64,000 nucleotides of DNA from Nicotiana tabacum (Eukaryota > Streptophyta > Magnoliopsida > Solanales > Solanaceae). Location of the stretch: contig NC_134084.1 in assembly GCF_000715075.1 (NCBI RefSeq), forward strand, positions 104,797,411 to 104,861,410, given 5' to 3'. Shown piece after piece: positions 46,923 to 58,742 of the stretch; within the stretch, counting starts at the first letter, position 1, and every line of letters starts with the position of its first letter. A program made the translations under genes and the position numbers. Below the pieces are notes generated by a model. It was given only the letters and a program-made list of their open reading frames with translations, had not been told where the DNA came from and made no database searches.

Positions 46923-49900
46923 ATGATGGCCATTCCAATGGATAACAGTTTAGATCATTCGTCGCGGGAATGCGTTCAGCGCCTCTTCAATAAGGTCGGT
47001 ATTTGCTTTCTCGCCTCGATGATTTACCATTTAAGTTATTGATGTCTAGAATGATTTGCACTGTAATAGCCATATAGTGATATGTATTACAGACCCACAT
47101 ACATAGTTTATTAAAAAAAATTATTGACCCACATACAGAGTTGTGGAGTGCTGTATGTACAAGTGCACTGAGTTGTGTTCATTTAATGTTTAGAGATAGT
47201 AATACATATCTGCTTGTTTGGACCATGTGAGTGACGTTTTTCACTTATTTTATTAAGAATGCGGAGTTGGAGAATAAGCGTAGAAAAGCAGCACAAGCAA
47301 GAGTTTCTTCTGACCCGAACGCATGGCAACAAATGCGGGAAAACTATGAAGCTATCATCCTTGAGGATCATGCTTTTTCTGAACAGCATGAAATAGAATA
47401 TGCCTTGTGGCAGTTACATTATAGAAGAATTGAGGAACTCCGTGCACGCTTCAATGCTGCACTAGCTTCAAATGGATCAACCACTTCTCAGAATGGGAAA
47501 GGTCCACCTCGCAGTGGGCCAGATAACATCACAAAGATTCGCACGCAGTTAAAGACTTTTCTCTCAGAAGCAACTGGATTTTATCATGATTTGATGGTGA
47601 AAATCAGGGCAAAGTATGGCCTGCCACTAGGAGGTTTCTCTGATGATCCAGAGAATCAGATTTCTTCTTTTAATGATGGCAAAAAACCTATGGAGTTGAA
47701 GAAAGGCTTGATATCCTGCCATCGTTGTTTGATTTATCTGGGTGATCTTGCTCGGTACAAAGGCTTATATGGTGAGGGTGAATCTAAAGCTCGCGACTTT
47801 GCAGCAGCATCAAGTTATTACCTGCAAGCTTCTTCACTTTGGCCTTCAAGTGGCAATCCTCATCATCAGGTACCTTTTATTGCCTTATTTTTATTGGTTT
47901 TGTTCTAAAATAATCAGTGAGAAATCTTTAGTTATCCCCAAGAGTTGGAGAGGGGTGTTAAGGCATGGAAAGAAGAGATCATTGAGTAATCTTCCTATTC
48001 AATAGTTGGTATCTTATTGTTTATATTTGCGAAGATTAGCTGATTGTGCTGTTTTCTCAGCTTGCAATACTGGCTTCCTATTCCAGTGATGAGTTGGTGG
48101 CAATCTATAGGTATTTTCGTAGTCTTGCAGTAGAGAATCCTTTTACCACTGCAAGGGACAACTTAATCATTGCGTTTGAGAAGGTAAGCAGCTTATTGAG
48201 TTGTTCCGTTAAGATCTTGTTGGTCTTTGTTTTAGATCTTTATCCGGAGTTCAGGGAAAGCTGGAAAATCAATTAAAAAATCTGGCAAATGGTCCCTGCA
48301 AGTATTTTTTTTTGGTGTGTATGGATGGAAAGAAGTCGTAATGTTTTGATGGAATTTCAACTCCAAATCACTTCCTAAAAGCTAGTTGTCTTTATCTTCT
48401 TTTTTGCTGGAATAACTTCTCTTCTGTAAATACTAGTGATCCACTTTTGGATTTTGTTATCACTGATTATATATTAAATAATACTATGTAATGGAGCTGC
48501 CTTTCTTTTTGTACTTGTCGCATCTTCTTGATGCCATCAATGAAACTACCTCATTCGAAAAAAAAGAATCAACGTACTAAGGACTTTTCTAACCACAGAT
48601 GGTCAAATCCAGGGTTGAGAAAGTTTCATTCTTGATAGAGGTGATGAGAAAGTAGAAAAAATTGATCCAACCTGAGAGTAGTAGTACATACTTTCCATGG
48701 TTAGTACAAAATTAAAAAGGAAATTTGAATGTTTACTTAGAAAAAGAACAATATAAATCAAAGGTGTAGATGACGTTTAAATTATATCATTATGAAATTT
48801 TCTTTATCAAGCAATATAGACACCTAAATCCATTTATAGGAAGCTCCTGAGATCTTGTAGTGGAACTCCGACATACATCTTTTCAGTTGCTGCTGGGTAT
48901 GGAACTTTGATTTCCATTCTTTTTGTTGTCAAGGAGTGACCAAGATGTGCTTATCTAGTGTATGTTGATCTTTTTCAAGTGTTCAAGTTCTGTCCAAAGA
49001 CTCTTTCATGTTAAAGTTTTCTGGGCATCTGTATTTCTCATTTGGACTGTTTCTACTGTTGCAATGGGTCGTATACTTGAGTTAGTGTCATGATTTCTCT
49101 GTTATGGTCCTTATAAAAAAATGATTTCTCTGTTATGACAGAATCGTCAGTGTTACTCCCAGCTGCCAAGGGATGCTAAGGCTTTGTTCATCAAGGCAGA
49201 ACCTTCACGTACAACTGGAAAAGGACGAGGTAAATGTGAAACAAGGAAGCCTCTGAAAGATGTAAAGGTTGAAGCAAGTTTACCCAAGGAAAAAGCTTCA
49301 AGTATATCTGAAATCTTCAAAACCTTCAGGATGGGATTCGTTCGGTTGAATGGTATCCTCTTCACACGCACTAGGTATGATCCCTATCTAAAAAAAATAT
49401 CTGCTATTTGGACACACCATAACCAAGTGATGACACTATATTGTTACCATCTTTAATCAGCTTGGAGACGTTTGAAGAAGTGCTGTCATCGGTTAAAGCT
49501 GATCTGCTTGAGCTTCTCTCTTCTGGGTCTGATGAGAAGTATAATTTTGGTTTCGATGCTGCAGACTGTAGACTGGCAATTGTCAGGCTCGTCGCTATCT
49601 TAATATTCACCATCCATAATGTGATAAGGGAAAGTGATAATCAATCATATTCTGAGATTCTACAGAGATCAGTTCTTCTACAGAATGCATTTACTGCTGC
49701 TTTTGAGTTCATGGGTCATGTGGTTGAGAGATGTATCCAATTAAATGATCCCTCATCTAGCTTCTTATTGCCTGGTGTTTTGGTTTTCGTAGAATGGTTG
49801 GCATGCCATCAAGATATTGCATTTGGTAATGAATCAGAGGAAAAACAAGCAAGGGCTAGATCTTTTTTCTGGAAGAACTGCATCACTTTTTTTAATAAGC

Positions 49901-51342
49901 TCTTGGCGACTGGGTCTAAGTTTGTCGATGAAGATGAAGATGAAACATGTTTTTCCAATATGAGCAGGTATGATGAAGGTGAGAGTGGTAATCGTCTTGC
50001 GTTGCCGGAAGACTTTGAACTTAGAGGATTTGTTCCTCTTCTTCCAGCTCAGCTTATCCTTGACTTCTCAAGGAAACATTCTTTTGGTAGTGATAGTGGA
50101 AGTAAAGAGAAGAAGGCACGTCTTCAGAGGATGATAGCAGCTGGAAAGGCTCTTGCTAATGTGGTCCGGGTTGGAGAAGAGGGAATATATTTTGACACCA
50201 GGGGAAAGAAATTTGTCATTGGCCTTGAGCCCCAAACTTCTGATGATTATCAACTTAATGGCTCCAGGGAAGTTGCTAAATTAAGTGGTATTGAACTGGA
50301 AAGTCCAGATGCTGGACTGATGAATGTCGGAGATCTGCAGCCAAAGCAGCAATTGTATGTGGAATGTGAGGAAGAAGACGAAGTTATCGTTTTTAAGCCG
50401 TCAGTGATGGAAAAAGTGAATGGCATCTCTTCAAATACAATGACCTTAGCAGTTCCTGTGTCTGTTATTAGCGCTGCCAGTGTTCCTTCTGGTGTTAGCA
50501 TGGCTTCTGTTAATATCTGTAGGGAGATGGGGCCATTTTCATCTGCACTTGATGGATTGAGCTTGCAGAATGCTTGGAGTGCAAATGTAAGGCAGCCAAC
50601 AAGCATTGCTCATACCAATGCCCAATATGTGCAGCCAATCCAAACAAGTGCTTCCATGTGGTCTGTAGAGCAAGATGCTGTTATGAATGGATTGGTGGGG
50701 GGCCTTAACTTGATGGGAAATGGACGAACCACAGAAGCTGAGTTGCAAAATCATCCAGAAATGGTTCCACCTGCAGCATATTCAGTCCCTTTACCCCGGT
50801 CTGTGAATTTTAGCACTGCAAATAATATTCATGTCCAGGTTCCAGAGGCTGTTATACCATCTATCTTCAGTTCACTTACATCCTCACTAGCTGGTTCAGA
50901 TAGCATGTCAATGAAATCTTCATCAGTTGTCTCGACAGGAATTAAGAAAAATCCAGTGAGCCGACCTGTTAGGCATCTGGGTCCACCTCCAGGGTTTGGT
51001 TCTGCTGCTTCGAAAGTAGATGACTCATCATCTGCTTTGACCTTAAAGAATGAAAACAATCCCATCTATCGTATGGATGATTATAGCTGGTTGAACGGAT
51101 ATCAGTTACCTTCAACACATCAGAGCATTGGTTACAATAACTCTCACAATCATTCAACACAAACATACCACTCTGTGAGCAACAGTGGTAGCTTAGTCGG
51201 GATGGTTAGCTTCCCTTTCCCTGGGAAACAGGTGCCCTCTGTGCACATGCAGTCAGATATTCAGAAAGCAAATCAACAATCTGTTGCACTGCCTCAGCAG
51301 TATCGAGGACAGTCCCTGTGGCAAGATCGTTACCTTGTGTGA
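46923..51342 (+). CDS. SMG7: SMG7, nonsense-mediated mRNA decay factor (EST1 family)
   Basis: SMG7 binds phosphorylated UPF1 and sends premature-stop transcripts to decay; in plants it also acts in meiotic exit. Coding exons: 46923-46994, 47258-47869, 48061-48183, 49142-49374, 49461-51342. All junctions have GT/AG and frames join (973 residues; about 1060 in Arabidopsis as I recall). N-terminal 14-3-3-like/TPR EST1 region: ELENKRRKAAQARVSSDPNA, ENYEAIILEDHAFSEQHEIE, LAILASYSSDELVAIYRYFR. The EST1-binding middle follows (SFLLPGVLVFVEWLACHQD, DFELRGFVPLLPAQLILDFS). The C-terminus is low-complexity with PVRHLGPPPGFG and DDYSWLNGYQLPS, both typical of plant SMG7. The start at 46923 is the first of two adjacent ATGs (46923 and 46926). 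No lesion is seen; the gene looks functional. Confidence 0.95.
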
Positions 51343-52330
51343 TGGATAGGGAGACTAGATGGTGAAATGCATCTTCCTTGTTCTTTTTAATTATAAAGTT
51401 ACTGAAACGAATCAGACTGTTCTTCATATACCACAGTATACATTCTCTCAATTGTGTTTCCATGCTGTACAGGTTAACAATTACTGAGGAGAATGTCCTC
51501 TAGCCTGTTGCTACGAAGTTCAACCATCTTATTGCATTGTGGCCAAGGTTATTATGTTTTTTATTGCAGCATGGATGGTCTTGGAATGTTGCAGGCACTC
51601 GCTGTTGAGCAGGTATTCGCCGCTGCCTTTTCTTCTCGTTTCTCTCCCCCCTTCTCTCGTTCTGACAACTGTTTGACCTGTTAAGTGTGCCCATGTGGTT
51701 TGTGTCGGCGGGCTTTTGATTATTCTAAGTCCCGAAGAGTCATACAAGAGTAGGTCCTCCGGCTAACTTTTGATACTTTCGAACAAGCTCCGCATGTCCT
51801 GAGCAATTAGGAAGTACGGGCCACCCCCGAACCCCCCACCGCCCCCACCGTTTCTATTTTTCTTTATTAGGGGGAAATACTCAAGCAAGCCGGGGATTGG
51901 TTCTTTCTGGACAGCAGATCTCTGTTGGAAACCTCTTCCGTTTTCTTTTCTTCCAAGATTATATATTTACTTTGAACTACTCTACACTTGCCTATACCAT
52001 GTCTTGGTGTCAGATTGGCCTGGTTCCTGGTGGCAGTTGTCCTGTTATTCATCGGAGAGTCTGGGTAATGAAGAGTTAGATCCGGATGCCTGTATTTCTT
52101 TCCTTCTGAACTTGGCAGAATAGGGAACAAAATAAGTAGGGCTTTGTCCAATTCTTTACTGCCTAACTCCAATGTAAAGCTGCTCAGACTTTTTCCTTTC
52201 TTTTAATACCTCAAGGTTGTTAATGTTAATGTACTGGAAGATTATCGATGTTAATTTGCCTGTGCTTACAAATGTCGTAATTTTTCTGTTGTCATCTTAT
52301 GGACAGTTGTGGGTTTGGTGCAGCTTGTGC
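51343..52330 (+). other. SMG7: SMG7 3'UTR with candidate introns
   Basis: Likely intron 1: donor ACAG/GTTAAC at 51473, acceptor TTTTTTATTGCAG ending at 51569 (97 bp, 130 nt after the stop). Likely intron 2: donor GAGCAG/GTATTC at 51613, acceptors ATGGACAG (52306) or TTTGGTGCAG (52323). Plant SMG7 mRNAs are known to carry 3'UTR introns and to be NMD targets themselves. The splice sites are read from sequence only. Confidence 0.55.
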
Positions 52331-54619
52331 CGAGCTATTCAAACTGGTTGAGTAGAGACCGATGTCAGTAGGTGCTGGAATTGGGAGCTTTCAAATTAAG
52401 AACCTTGACTTGGTTGGATTGATTTTTATGCGGCTGAGAGATCAGGCTGTGGTGTAATCTGGTTGGAGCAGAAGCAACAGTAAATCAACCCGGTTTAATG
52501 ATCTCAAAAAGAGTTGTGACATGCCATGATGAGCAACTTCCTACTATTAAACGTTTACGGTAGATGTCTTGGCAGTTCCCGTGTCTGACTTTGAAGTTCT
52601 GAGGGTATTTTGCCTATCGTGAAGAAGGATTTGTTGTCGTTGGAGTACTTGTGGATTTAGATGGAAATAAGTATGTATCGTGAAAGTTTCTGACTATCTA
52701 AACTTTTCCTGTTTGTTGCTACTGTCCAGTAGTGGCAATCATCCTGTTTGTTCTTTGGACCATGTATGCAATTATTCCAGTTACAATTGCTGTCCTGTGG
52801 TTGGAATTTGGATGGTTGATATTTTGTCATCTTGATGCTGGTGTTTCATTTTTCCAGCAAGGCAACCCTTCCTACTTTTCCCTCTCCCTTTTTATTTTGG
52901 TATGCTCCTTATCTTTAGGTGAAATCTATGGTTGTTTCCTTTTCTTATTTTTCCACCAATTTTTTGCGCTATAAAATGTCTAAATGTGATCGTCTGACCT
53001 CAGCTTTTTAATATACTAGTTTCTGGGTATGTACGTATACCCTACATGTCAATCAATACAATTTAAAAAACAAAAAATCATAATCGTTTAAACATGTGTG
53101 ATGTATAACATCTAAACTTTAAGAAAAATAATACAAGCTAAAATGATGAATGGTAAGTATATTTGACTGTCTTAACAGTTGAAAGCAAAATAATTAGATA
53201 TCCGCACGATTATACTGTGTCAATTATTATGAAATTTGTACAAAATATATCTTGTATCAAATTACAAAAACTAGTACTCTATAAAATAAAAATTCTAGTT
53301 GCATGCCTACTTTATAAATTAATACAAAAGAAATATCTTGAAAGATTAATAAGTTGAAAAATCAAATTCCTCACTAAAATGGTGCATGTGAGCTTACCAC
53401 CATAAGATTTCAGGAGCGATCGTAGTACCATTATTAGAATCTTATCTACAAGAGGTATGTCTAAGAGGCATATTGGAAGGCTATGTCTTTCCGACCCTTG
53501 GGGTGATTGACACGAAAAGGACTTTGTGGGTGGTATTAGCGGAATGTCTTCAAAATTGGCGGTGTTTAAAAAATGACTCCAAACACACACGAACTCTTTA
53601 GGAGTTTTTCTACCGGATTAAATTGTTCATTGAAGTCTATCAATTGTCATACTTTTTCTCTTTATGGATTTCTCTACGGGTCAGTAGAGTTAATGCTATA
53701 TTTTATCTATGTATCTATTAAGTTGTTTACCAATCTTCCGGATTGACATACTTTCTGGGTTGTTTTAACGAAGTGTTCATTGAATTTGCAGCTTCAATTT
53801 CAATCAGACACCCCAAATCTGCTCCAAATGATCTCAAATTTAAAACATAGCTCCAAATACCAACACAAGCAATCCCCAATCACCAATTTAGTCGAATAAT
53901 ACCAAGTCAAAAAGACAGACTTTGTCTTCTTCACCACTTTCTAACGTCCGACAATAGAGTTTTGAGATTTTTACAATAAATCACCAAAATCTGTGTTTGA
54001 ACTAAAAGTTTAAGCATAACTTATCGACATTCAAACGGTTTTAACAATAATCAATCATTACCTTTTATTTTACACCATCAAACAAGAATTTCAAACTTTA
54101 AAAACTAAAAATCTAAAGAACTACGGTGTTCAAGTAAAACTGGAGAATATATCAGTTTTATTTGGTTTAAGTGAATCCTTGATGCCTTTTCATCTTTCTT
54201 ATATGCTTAAATTACGGATATCATTATATATGCTGTTTTGATGCATTGATACATGCATAGAATTTGCTTAGTCGAGATACTAAACATATATCAGTTTTAT
54301 CTATTCACATTAGTCAACTTGGCCATGTGCATTGGGGTACTCCAAATTTCTCGTTTGGATCTCATTGACCAAGTCAATTTATGATATAAAAAATGGAAGC
54401 CATTATTTAGTTTCACTCCCTAGGTCAAACGAAAAAGAAAAAGAACAACTTGGCTCATAGTTTCCATATAATAACATGATGTTGGGTGGGGGCTTTTTTT
54501 TTTTTTTTTGGTGAGGGGGGGGGGGGGGGGGAGGAGATGTGCAAATCGGTTATAGATTTGCAACTCTATAGAATATAAGCGTAGTATTCTAATTATAGCA
54601 TTTACTCTCTTTCTCTAGC
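52331..54619. other. Intergenic DNA between SMG7 and the inhibitor-like pseudogene
   Basis: The first few hundred bases may be the last SMG7 exon; no poly(A) site can be fixed. From about 53018 an ATACTAGTTTC repeat like that at 44361 begins. No other gene seen. A poly-T/poly-G tract at 54494-54531 is listed separately. Confidence 0.4.
54494..54531. repeat. Homopolymer tract, about T16 then G17
   Basis: A run of T is followed by GGTGA and a run of about 17 G, about 90 bp upstream of the pseudogene start. Length may be affected by sequencing. Confidence 0.8.
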
Positions 54620-55160
54620 ATGGTGACATTCAACTACACTTTCCTCCTCCACTTATTTCTTCTACTCATTTCTTTATGCTCAAATGCTCAAGTACTACCT
54701 GAAACCCTATTCCTTCCCGTCACAAAAGACTCATCAACCCTACAATACATAATCACAGTAGGGAAAAGAAATCCTTTAGTCCCTATTAAACTCACAGTCC
54801 ATCTTGGTGGCATGAGCTTATGGGTAAACTGTGAAAAAAACTACAATAGTTCAACTTACAAACCAGCTCTCTGTAAGTCCAAAGCATGCACTTTTGCCAA
54901 GTCTAATGCCTGTGAAGACTACTGTTTTTTCAGACCTCGACCACAGCCTGGATGCAACAACAATACTTGCCATATGATAGGTGAAAATCCCATGATTAAT
55001 ACTTATACGTATGGTGCAGAAATCGCTGAGGATGTATAGGTCATTGGTTCAAAACCTGGCATCCTTGTCACTCGGCCACGGTTTATTTTCAGTCGTCTTG
55101 ACTCCTATTTATCGAGACGCCTAGCAAAAGGAGACACAGGCAAGGCATTGAATTACAGTC
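54620..55160 (+). pseudogene. Truncated xyloglucanase-inhibitor/EDGP-like (pepsin-like) gene
   Basis: Apoplastic aspartic-protease-like proteins of this family (XEGIP, EDGP, nectarin IV) mostly lack protease activity and inhibit microbial glucanases. Residues 1-23 form a signal peptide (LLHLFLLLISLCSNAQ). The N-terminal lobe follows with KDSSTLQYI, LTVHLGGMSLWVNC (the family LGG motif, preceding Asp replaced by His) and cysteine pairs. TAG at 55037-55039 interrupts. Homology continues in frame (RPRFIFSRLDSYLSRRLAKG) to about 55158, where the MITE begins; the C-terminal lobe is missing. Clearly not functional. Confidence 0.8.
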
Positions 55161-55327
55161 AGACTTCTCTATAACATCCTTATATAATAGCACTTTATTA
55201 TAAAAGTCAAGTTTTTTCTGGAACCAAATTTCATGTGATCTATTATAATATATGTTCTCTATAACAACAATTCTCTATATAATATTCAAAAATATCTGAA
55301 ATAAACGAGGCTGTTATAAAGAGGTTT
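55161..55327. repeat. MITE-like repeat, copy 2
   Basis: Ends AGACTTCTCTATAACATCC and GGCTGTTATAAAGAGGTTT are imperfect inverted repeats of about 19 bp. The interior is shared with 43545-43700 (GGAACCAAATTTCATGT, ATATGTTCTCTATAACAAC). No coding capacity. Confidence 0.65.
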
Positions 55328-55341
55328 TATTGTATATATAT

Positions 55342-55879
55342 TGTTGGAATAAACAAATAACTAAAACAAGAAAAACAAAAGCATAAGGAAAAGAGAAACA
55401 AACAAAGTAAGAAGTTTGGTTATAACAAGTTACAAAAAGTAACTTGGGCGGTGGAACAACTTATTAACCAATTTGCAATCTTGCAAATCGGCAAGTAGGC
55501 GACAGAACCAATTTTGATTGGTTTTGTTAAGCATCCATTCACCTATAAATAGGGACGATGTATCCACATTTTATGCACGTCAAAATTAGAGAGAGCGCAA
55601 CAGAGTGTAGAGAGAGTAATCCATAGATTGTAGTCTGTGAGATAAATAGTGAGTGTAAGTAATATTACAGTGATGTGTTTAAAATAAAGAGTATTATTTT
55701 TTTCGAAGTTGTAGTAGTCTCTTGACACTACTAAGTTATAATATTATAGTGGTAATATTGCTCCACTCGGGTATTGTATTTTACCCAGTTAAAAGATTTG
55801 GTGTCCTTGTTACTCTCTTGTGTTATTGTTGTTTTACAGTGGATATTATTCCTGGGCGGGATTATTTTTTATCCCAACA
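55342..55879 (+). mobile_element. 5' LTR of the copia element
   Basis: 538 bp, TGTTGGAATAAAC to TATCCCAACA, ending three bases before the PBS. A possible TATA-type promoter (ACCTATAAATAGGG) lies at 55540-55553. Confidence 0.8.
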
Positions 55880-55882
55880 ACG

Positions 55883-55895
55883 TGGTATCATAGCC
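55883..55895 (+). other. PBS of the copia element
   Basis: TGGTATCATAGCC, a one-base variant of the tRNA-Met site, directly before the gag ATG (55896). Confidence 0.8.
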
Positions 55896-56805
55896 ATGGC
55901 GAATAACGGCCTGTTGTCTTTTCAGTACCCCCGTCTCACAAAAGATAATTATGAGAAATGGTGTCTACGCATGAAAGCCATTCTTGGCTCTCAGGATGTG
56001 TGGGAAATCGTAGATAGAGGGTATGCAAAACCCGAAGGATCAATAAGCCCTCACGCTCATCCACCAATGTTTGGATGATGCCATGTTTGAGAAGGTGGCA
56101 AATGCTACCACCACAAAGGAAGCTTGGGAGATTTTACAAAATTCTCTCCAAGGAGTTGACAAGGTGAGGAAGGTAAAACTTCAAACTCTAAGGGCTGATT
56201 TTGAAGTTTTAAAAATGAAAGAATCCGAATGTATTTCGGATTATTGTTCAAAAGTGATGGCTGTTGTGAATCAACTAAGAAGATATCGGGAGGACATACA
56301 AGATGCCCGTGTGGTAGAAAAGATCCTTCGCACTTTAACACCTAAATTTGATTTTGTGGTGTGTGCTATTGAGGAGTCTAAAGATTTAGACTCTATGATG
56401 GTGGAGCAATTGAAGGGTTCTTTAAGGGCCCACGAAGAAAAGATCAAAAGGAGACAAGAAGTACCACTGAAGCAACTTCTTAAAACTCAGGCATCCTTCA
56501 AGGATTATGGAGGTGAAAAGAGCTATCGAGGGAATGGACGGGGACGAGGCCGTGGCGCTCATGGAAGAGGAAAAAGTAACGGTAACAACTTCAACAATGA
56601 AGCTAAAATTTACTAAACATTCAGAGGTCGTGGTTGTGGACATAGAGGAGGAAGAGGACGTGGCTACTATCAAGAAAATAATGGACAAAGGTATGACAAA
56701 TCAAAAATTGAGTGCTATAATTGTCATAAATTTGGCCATTACTCTTGGGAATGTCGTAGCAATGTTGAAGAGAAAGCTAACCTTGTTGACGACAAGAAAG
56801 AATAA
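55896..56805 (+). pseudogene. Gag of the copia element
   Basis: MANNGLLSFQYPRLTKDNYE, then a frameshift near 56045. UBN2 domain (ATTTKEAWEILQNSLQGVD, KMKESECISDYCSKVMAVVN). Glycine/arginine-rich basic segment, TAA at 56614-56616, and a CCHC knuckle CYNCHKFGHYSWEC at 56713-56754. Confidence 0.88.
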
Positions 56806-58144
56806 GATGAGTCAACGTTATTGCTGGCACTCAAGGAAGAAGACATGGATGATTACAACTCGTGGTATTTGGACAATGGAGCAAGCAATCATATGTGTAG
56901 ATGCAAAGAAAAGTTTGTGGAGATCAATAAAACGGTGAGAGGTAATATGTCATTTGGAGATACCTCAAAGATTCAAATCGAAGGGATAAGTACGATTCTG
57001 ATCTCCTGTAAAGATGGTAGTCACAAGCTAATTCAAGATGTTTATTATGTGCCAAAATTAAAAAGTAATATTTTGAGTTTGGGCCAACTTCTTGAAAAAG
57101 AATATGATATCCACATGAAAAATATGCATCTTTGGCTTAGAGATTCAAGTGGAATTCTAATTGCTAAAGTACATATGGCAAATAATAGATCATTTTCTCT
57201 GAATCTTAAAACAATTGAAGCAAAGTGTTTGAAGGCTAATGTGCAAGATGAATCATGGTGTTGGCACATGCGATTTGGGCACTTGAATTTTGAAGCGCTC
57301 AAATCAATGGGAGAAAAAAACATGGTACATGGGATACCATCAATCAACCATCCAAATCAACTTTTGGAGCTTGTCTTCTTGGAAAATATGCAAGGAGGAG
57401 TTTTCCAAAGGAGGCCATGTCAAGATCAACTAAGCCGCTCCAGCTTGTTTACACTGATGTGTGTGGACCAATCAATCCACCTTTTTTTTTGGTAAAAGTA
57501 GATACTTTATGCTTTTCATTGATGCTTTTAGTAGAAAGAGTTTATTTCTTGAACCAAAAATCTGAAGCTTTTGCTGCTTTTAAAATTTTCAAAGTACTTG
57601 TGGAGAAAAAAAGTGGCTATGAAATTAAAGCTCTAAGGTCCGATAAAGGAGGCGAATTCACTTCAAAAGAATTTAATGACTTTTGTTAGACTCATGGAAT
57701 TCGTCGACCTCTAATGGTACCTTATTCACCCCAACAAAATGGAGTTGCAGAGAGAAAGAATCGAATGATTCTTAATATGACTCGATGTATGTTGAAAGCT
57801 AAAAGTATGCCCAAAGAATTTTGGGCCAAAGCTATTTCTTGTGCAGTTTATTTGAACAACAGATCTCCAACAAGGAATATTAGAGATCAAGCACCTCAAG
57901 AAGCATGGAGTGGAAGAAAGCCAAGCGTCAAACACTTGAGAATCTTTGGGACATAGCATATGCTCATGTTCCCCAACAAGGGAGAGCGAAGCTTGACGAT
58001 CGAAGTGTCAAGCATATGTTTGTTGGCTATGATACGAGTTCAAAAGGATACAAGTTATACAACCCAAGCAGCGGTAATGTGGTGGTAAGTCGCGATGTTG
58101 AATTTGATGAAGAATTAGGAAGCTCAGGAAGAAACTTCATATGA
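56806..58144 (+). pseudogene. Protease and integrase of the copia element
   Basis: Protease WYLDNGASNHMC (Asn in place of Thr/Ser in D-T-G). GAG-pre-integrase CWHMRFGHLNFEAL. Integrase core with YTDVCGPI (Asp), LRSDKGGEFTSKEF (Asp) and YSPQQNGVAERKNR (Glu). Tail DRSVKHMFVGYDTSSKGYKL. Broken by frame changes at about 57390 and 57490, TAG at 57687-57689, TAG near 57954 and others. Confidence 0.88.
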
Positions 58145-58339
58145 TTTTCTTCCATACTTTGGTGATGAAGAAGAACCAGAGACCGTGGAACCTGTACAGG
58201 ATACAACTCCGCCTCCTTCTCCAACCAATGTTGCATCCCCCTCTTCTGAAGAAAATTCAAATGAATAGTCGCAAAGGACAAGGAGTATTCAAGAGCTATT
58301 TGAGGAGACAGAAAAAGTTACTAATTTTGATTTTTTATA

Positions 58340-58742
58340 TTGTCTCTTTGCTGACAGTGAACCAATGAACTTTGATGAAGCTGTTACAAGCAAAAAGTGG
58401 AGACAAGCCATGGAGGAGGAGATTGAGTCAATATAGAAGAACAACACTTGGGAGTTAACAACTCTTCCCAAGGGTCATTGAGCAATTGGAGTGAAATGGG
58501 TATACAAGATAAAGAAGAATGCTGATGGAGATGTGGAGAGATACAAGGCACGACTTGTGGCTAAGGCTACAAGCAAAGGCAAGGCATTGACTATGAAGAA
58601 GTCTATGCACCTGTTGCCCGTATGGAGACCATTCGTTTGCTGATCTCTTTGGCGGCACAAATGAAGTGGAAGATCCATCAACTAGATGTCAAGTCAACCT
58701 TCTTGAATGGCTATCTTGAAGAAGAAGTCTATGTTGAACAAC
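58340..58742 (+). pseudogene. Start of copia reverse transcriptase
   Basis: NNTWELTTLPKGH, VKWVYKIKKNADGDVERYKA and IHQLDVKSTFLNGYLEEEVY are the copia RT finger blocks including the first catalytic Asp (QLDV). In-frame stops near 58433 and 58478 and a frame change near 58570. The coding sequence ends at 58742 with the next element. Confidence 0.85.

Larger units (their letters stand above)
55342..58742 (+). mobile_element. Ty1/copia element, truncated in RT by another insertion
   Basis: 5' LTR, PBS, gag, protease, integrase and the start of RT on the plus strand; cut at 58742 by the Tekay-like element. Several stops and frameshifts show it was already decayed or has decayed since. Confidence 0.9.

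Noticed and set aside
54620..55160. Functional secreted inhibitor or protease
   Set aside because: In-frame stop, missing second lobe and truncation at a MITE.
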